DNA from: Dipteronia dyeriana
Taxonomy: Eukaryota > Streptophyta > Magnoliopsida > Sapindales > Sapindaceae
Reading direction: 5' to 3'
Length of the DNA: 64,000 nt
Assembly: GCA_032871835.1 (NCBI GenBank)
Contig: CM065299.1
Location: 26,243,074-26,307,073, forward strand
Below the pieces are notes generated by a model. The model searched no databases. It was not told where the DNA came from and worked only from the letters and a program-made list of their open reading frames with translations. This document shows, in pieces, positions 61,749 through 64,000 of the stretch; the stretch's first letter is position 1, and each line of letters starts with the position of its first letter. Both the position numbers and the translations under genes were made by a program.

Positions 61749-62558
61749 CTGTAGTGATAACATTGGCTCCGCTGGTGTTGACATTGGGCTTGGTGGTGGT
61801 GGTGGTGTTTGTGTTGAGGTTGGGTCTGGTGGTGTTAACATTGGCTCTGCTATTGTTGACATTGGGCTTGGTGGTGGTGGTGTTAAGATTGGCCTTAGTG
61901 GTGGTGGTGTTAAGAATGGGCCTGTTGGTGCTGATATTGGTAGTGCTAGTGTGGTTGGTAATATGCCAGCTTGGGTTAATGAAAATGGTGATGATGAATA
62001 GAATGTTGAATCTGCTGAGGATAAAGAAGTAGTAAAGTCTTACTATGAGCAAGAACCATAATATGTAGCAGCTGATGCTTGTGTAGATCCTATAAGGGAT
62101 TTGGAAAGTTTGCAAGTTCCAGGTATACTACATGTAGAATATGGATCTGGATCTGATATTGATTTAGGATCAGATGATTTGAGGAACTTGGATGAATCTG
62201 ACGGTGAGGAGGATAATGGAGGACCACAAAGAAAGTTCATCAAAACAAAGTACCATGAATTCAATCCGAGTTGTGACATGCAAGATCCAATATTTAGGGT
62301 TGGTAGTGCTGATCTATTTAGAAAGGCCATCAGGGGATATGTTGTGAAACATATGAGGGTAATTTAGTTTAAGAAAAATGATCCAAACAAGGTTATGACA
62401 GTTTGTATGGGTGAAGGTTGTCGGTGGTTTGTGTATGCATCTTGTTTAGTTGATCACAAGATTTTCAAGATAAAGTCTTTAGTAGATGAACACACATGTG
62501 TTATGTCTTTTTAAGAACATGTTTGTGAGTTCCAAGATGATCGCTGAGTAGTATGTAG

Positions 62559-64000
62559 TGTTGGGGTTTATGCCCTAAAGATGTAATTTATAAATGGATT
62601 TATGAAATAAATAAAAGAAAAGTTCAATTCATTATTGTTATGTTGTTTATTTCATAACTTGTGCATATATAAACATCCTAGATTACCGGATGTAATATCA
62701 AACTGTGTATATAAGTGTCATATACGGATGGATACAGTAAGAGACGTGCAATCTAAAGAGTTCATAGATAGCAAATAAAGTTAGGTACTTTATTTGAGGT
62801 TAATCTATAAATGCGGTCCATTCTGTAATATATGGTGATTTATCCTGAATCATTCATATGAGATATAGGAATGGAGACACCTTGTATGATGTGATCATAT
62901 AGGACTAGGCCATGCTATATATGAATCTCTCACCAAGATCTGTTTACATATATCAACTAATGATGACTATATGTGAGTGATCTTAATCCTGAGTGTCTTA
63001 TCAATTTCTTCAGGTTAGATCGTGGTCTTTGAAATACCATGGGTGAGGTCGGATGCAATTTCTGATCAATATGTTTCGTATGTTGGGATTACGGTTTGGC
63101 TTGTGGTTGGGTAGGTTTGTACACAATAGTGGAATCCACTCTTTTTTATGAGAAGTATATGGTAGTTCCCTTAAGAGTTGATTCGGGGATTTGACAATAT
63201 GAGCGTTCTTATAATTCAGTGAGAAAATAGGATTTATTATAATTGGAGAATCATCGGTACTTAAAGAATATATGTAATTAGAGGGGTATAACGGACATTA
63301 TGACCCAACTCTAATTATGAACTACTGTGGATGATCATACCATGTTTAATAGCTATATCGATAGAAACCAAGTTGTATCGGTCTGTGTAAAAACATCTGC
63401 AGTTGAGAGAGTGCAGTTTCAGATTTTTAGTGGAATAACACTTGAGTTAATAATCAAGAAATATTAATTAAAGAGTTTAATTAATGATTCCGATGATTAT
63501 TAGAGCTCAAACTACTGTGGGTCCATTAGGTCCCCTTACTAGCCCGATCGATTTAGGTAACAAGGGTCACGGTTAATTTATTGGATTGTCCAATTAATTG
63601 TATTACGAAAGTAACACGTATTTATTCGCGAATTAATTGAATAATGAGATTATTTAATTAATGAATTTTAATAGTTAAATTAATTAAATAATTAGATTAT
63701 TTAATTATATTAAAAATTATGAATTATGAATTAACTATTAATTGGAGGGTGTTAATTGATGTTTGGATTTAGGTGAAAATAAAATAATTCTAAAATAATA
63801 AAATTATTTTATTTTTATTAAATCATTTATCTAAGTATTTGAATTTAAGTTTAAATTTAAAATATTTATTATCCCTTTTAATATATTAGATATATTTGAA
63901 AAGGATAATTAAAAAAAATTAGTTCAAAATATATATGATATATTTTTTGACAACTACAAGACTACAAATTAATGCAAATATTAGAGTTTGCATGTGATGC
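62559..64000 (+). mobile_element. Probable LTR start of another retrotransposon, runs off the window
   Basis: The MULE E reading frame ends abruptly at TGTTGGGGTTTATGCCCTAA, a typical LTR opening, preceded by TGTAG (a possible target repeat). The following 1.4 kb is AT-rich without coding signal, as expected of a long LTR. The other end is outside the window, so this cannot be proven here. Confidence 0.45.

Larger units (their letters stand above)
55946..62558 (+). mobile_element. MULE E: Mutator-like element split by a copia insertion
   Basis: 55946-56010 (GGTACAGATTCCCTTGGACT... ATATTGTCTTTTAA) looks like a Mutator-type terminal region. From 56349 a MuDR-type transposase gene begins; it is interrupted at 57452-61748 by a copia element and again at 62559 by another LTR. 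The right end lies outside the window or is lost, so TIR pairing cannot be tested here. Confidence 0.65.
56349..62558 (+). pseudogene. MULE E transposase gene, N-terminal part, interrupted
   Basis: A short first exon (56349-56415, MVTNTVVKMIGDRKNNDEEP) splices in phase to 57032 (DPDDLENYFSFMVYRGGEFD), a PB1-like N-terminal domain of plant MuDR proteins, with LSLLDMDDIAIQLKYKLPVG. After the copia insertion the frame resumes with Gly-rich repeats (VDIGLGGGG / VKIGLSGGG, 61750-61960) and an acidic linker. It then reaches the Mutator DNA-binding zinc-finger region at about 62255-62530: KYHEFNPSCDMQDPIFRVGS, LFRKAIRGYVVKHMRV, CRWFVYASCLVDHKIFKIKS, DEHTCVMSF. Stops at 61999, 62365 and a shift at the T-run near 62507 show decay. 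The catalytic domain is not in the window. Confidence 0.72.

Overview
The window is nuclear DNA of a flowering plant, most likely a eudicot tree or shrub. It is AT-rich, with spliced genes using GT/AG introns and many transposable elements. Three host genes look intact. I could join all their exons by hand without losing frame: ELP3 (minus, 9036-12224, 8 exons, 563 aa), TEL2/TELO2 (plus, 13204-21087, 13 exons, 1022 aa) and a FUG1-type ULP/SUMO-protease-like gene (minus, 37534-38727, 6 exons, 249 aa). A fourth host-type locus, a plastid ribosomal protein bS21 (GHS1-like) gene at 27983-29070, keeps its exon/intron structure but has an in-frame stop. I saw no rRNA, tRNA, CRISPR or organelle genes.

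Layout. 1-2730 is a decayed Ty3/gypsy element interrupted by a small DNA-transposon-like insert. 2929-8514 is a nearly complete PIF/Harbinger transposon with a Myb/SANT-like gene, a DDE transposase gene and its own nested retroposon. 8515-21087 holds the divergent pair ELP3 and TEL2, which share a promoter region of about 1 kb. 22073-24595 is an inverted-repeat-rich satellite with units of about 165 bp. 24890-29392 contains a LINE tail, a Tourist MITE, low-complexity DNA and the bS21 pseudogene. 29393-35324 is a Mutator-like element (MULE A) carrying a DUF1985 plus Ulp1-like peptidase gene. 35881-36749 is a MITE, followed by the host FUG1-like gene. 40392-45205 has further small TIR elements and a possible LTR remnant. 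45235-55817 is a nest of elements: outer TIR element G contains MULE B, element C (which itself contains MITE D) and a solo Del/Tekay-type LTR. From about 55946 onward a further MULE (E) is split by a Ty1/copia element (57452-61748) and then interrupted by the start of another LTR at 62559.

How parts relate. ELP3 (Elongator, tRNA wobble-uridine modification), TEL2 (TTT co-chaperone for PIKK kinases) and FUG1-like (SUMO/Ubl protease) are housekeeping genes. From memory, Arabidopsis also has TEL2 and FUG1 as adjacent loci; here about 16 kb of satellite and transposons separates them. MULE A and MULE B have the same kind of ends and the same convergent two-gene plan, with the DUF1985-Ulp1 gene on plus and the MuDR-type transposase on minus. 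Each has lost a different part, so together they reveal the layout of a parent element. The least familiar structures are the foldback satellite and the arrays of short GATCGAGA-type repeats that sit between the TIR and the gene at both ends of MULE A.

All exon joins, TSDs and repeat counts were read by eye. Copy numbers and divergences are approximate.
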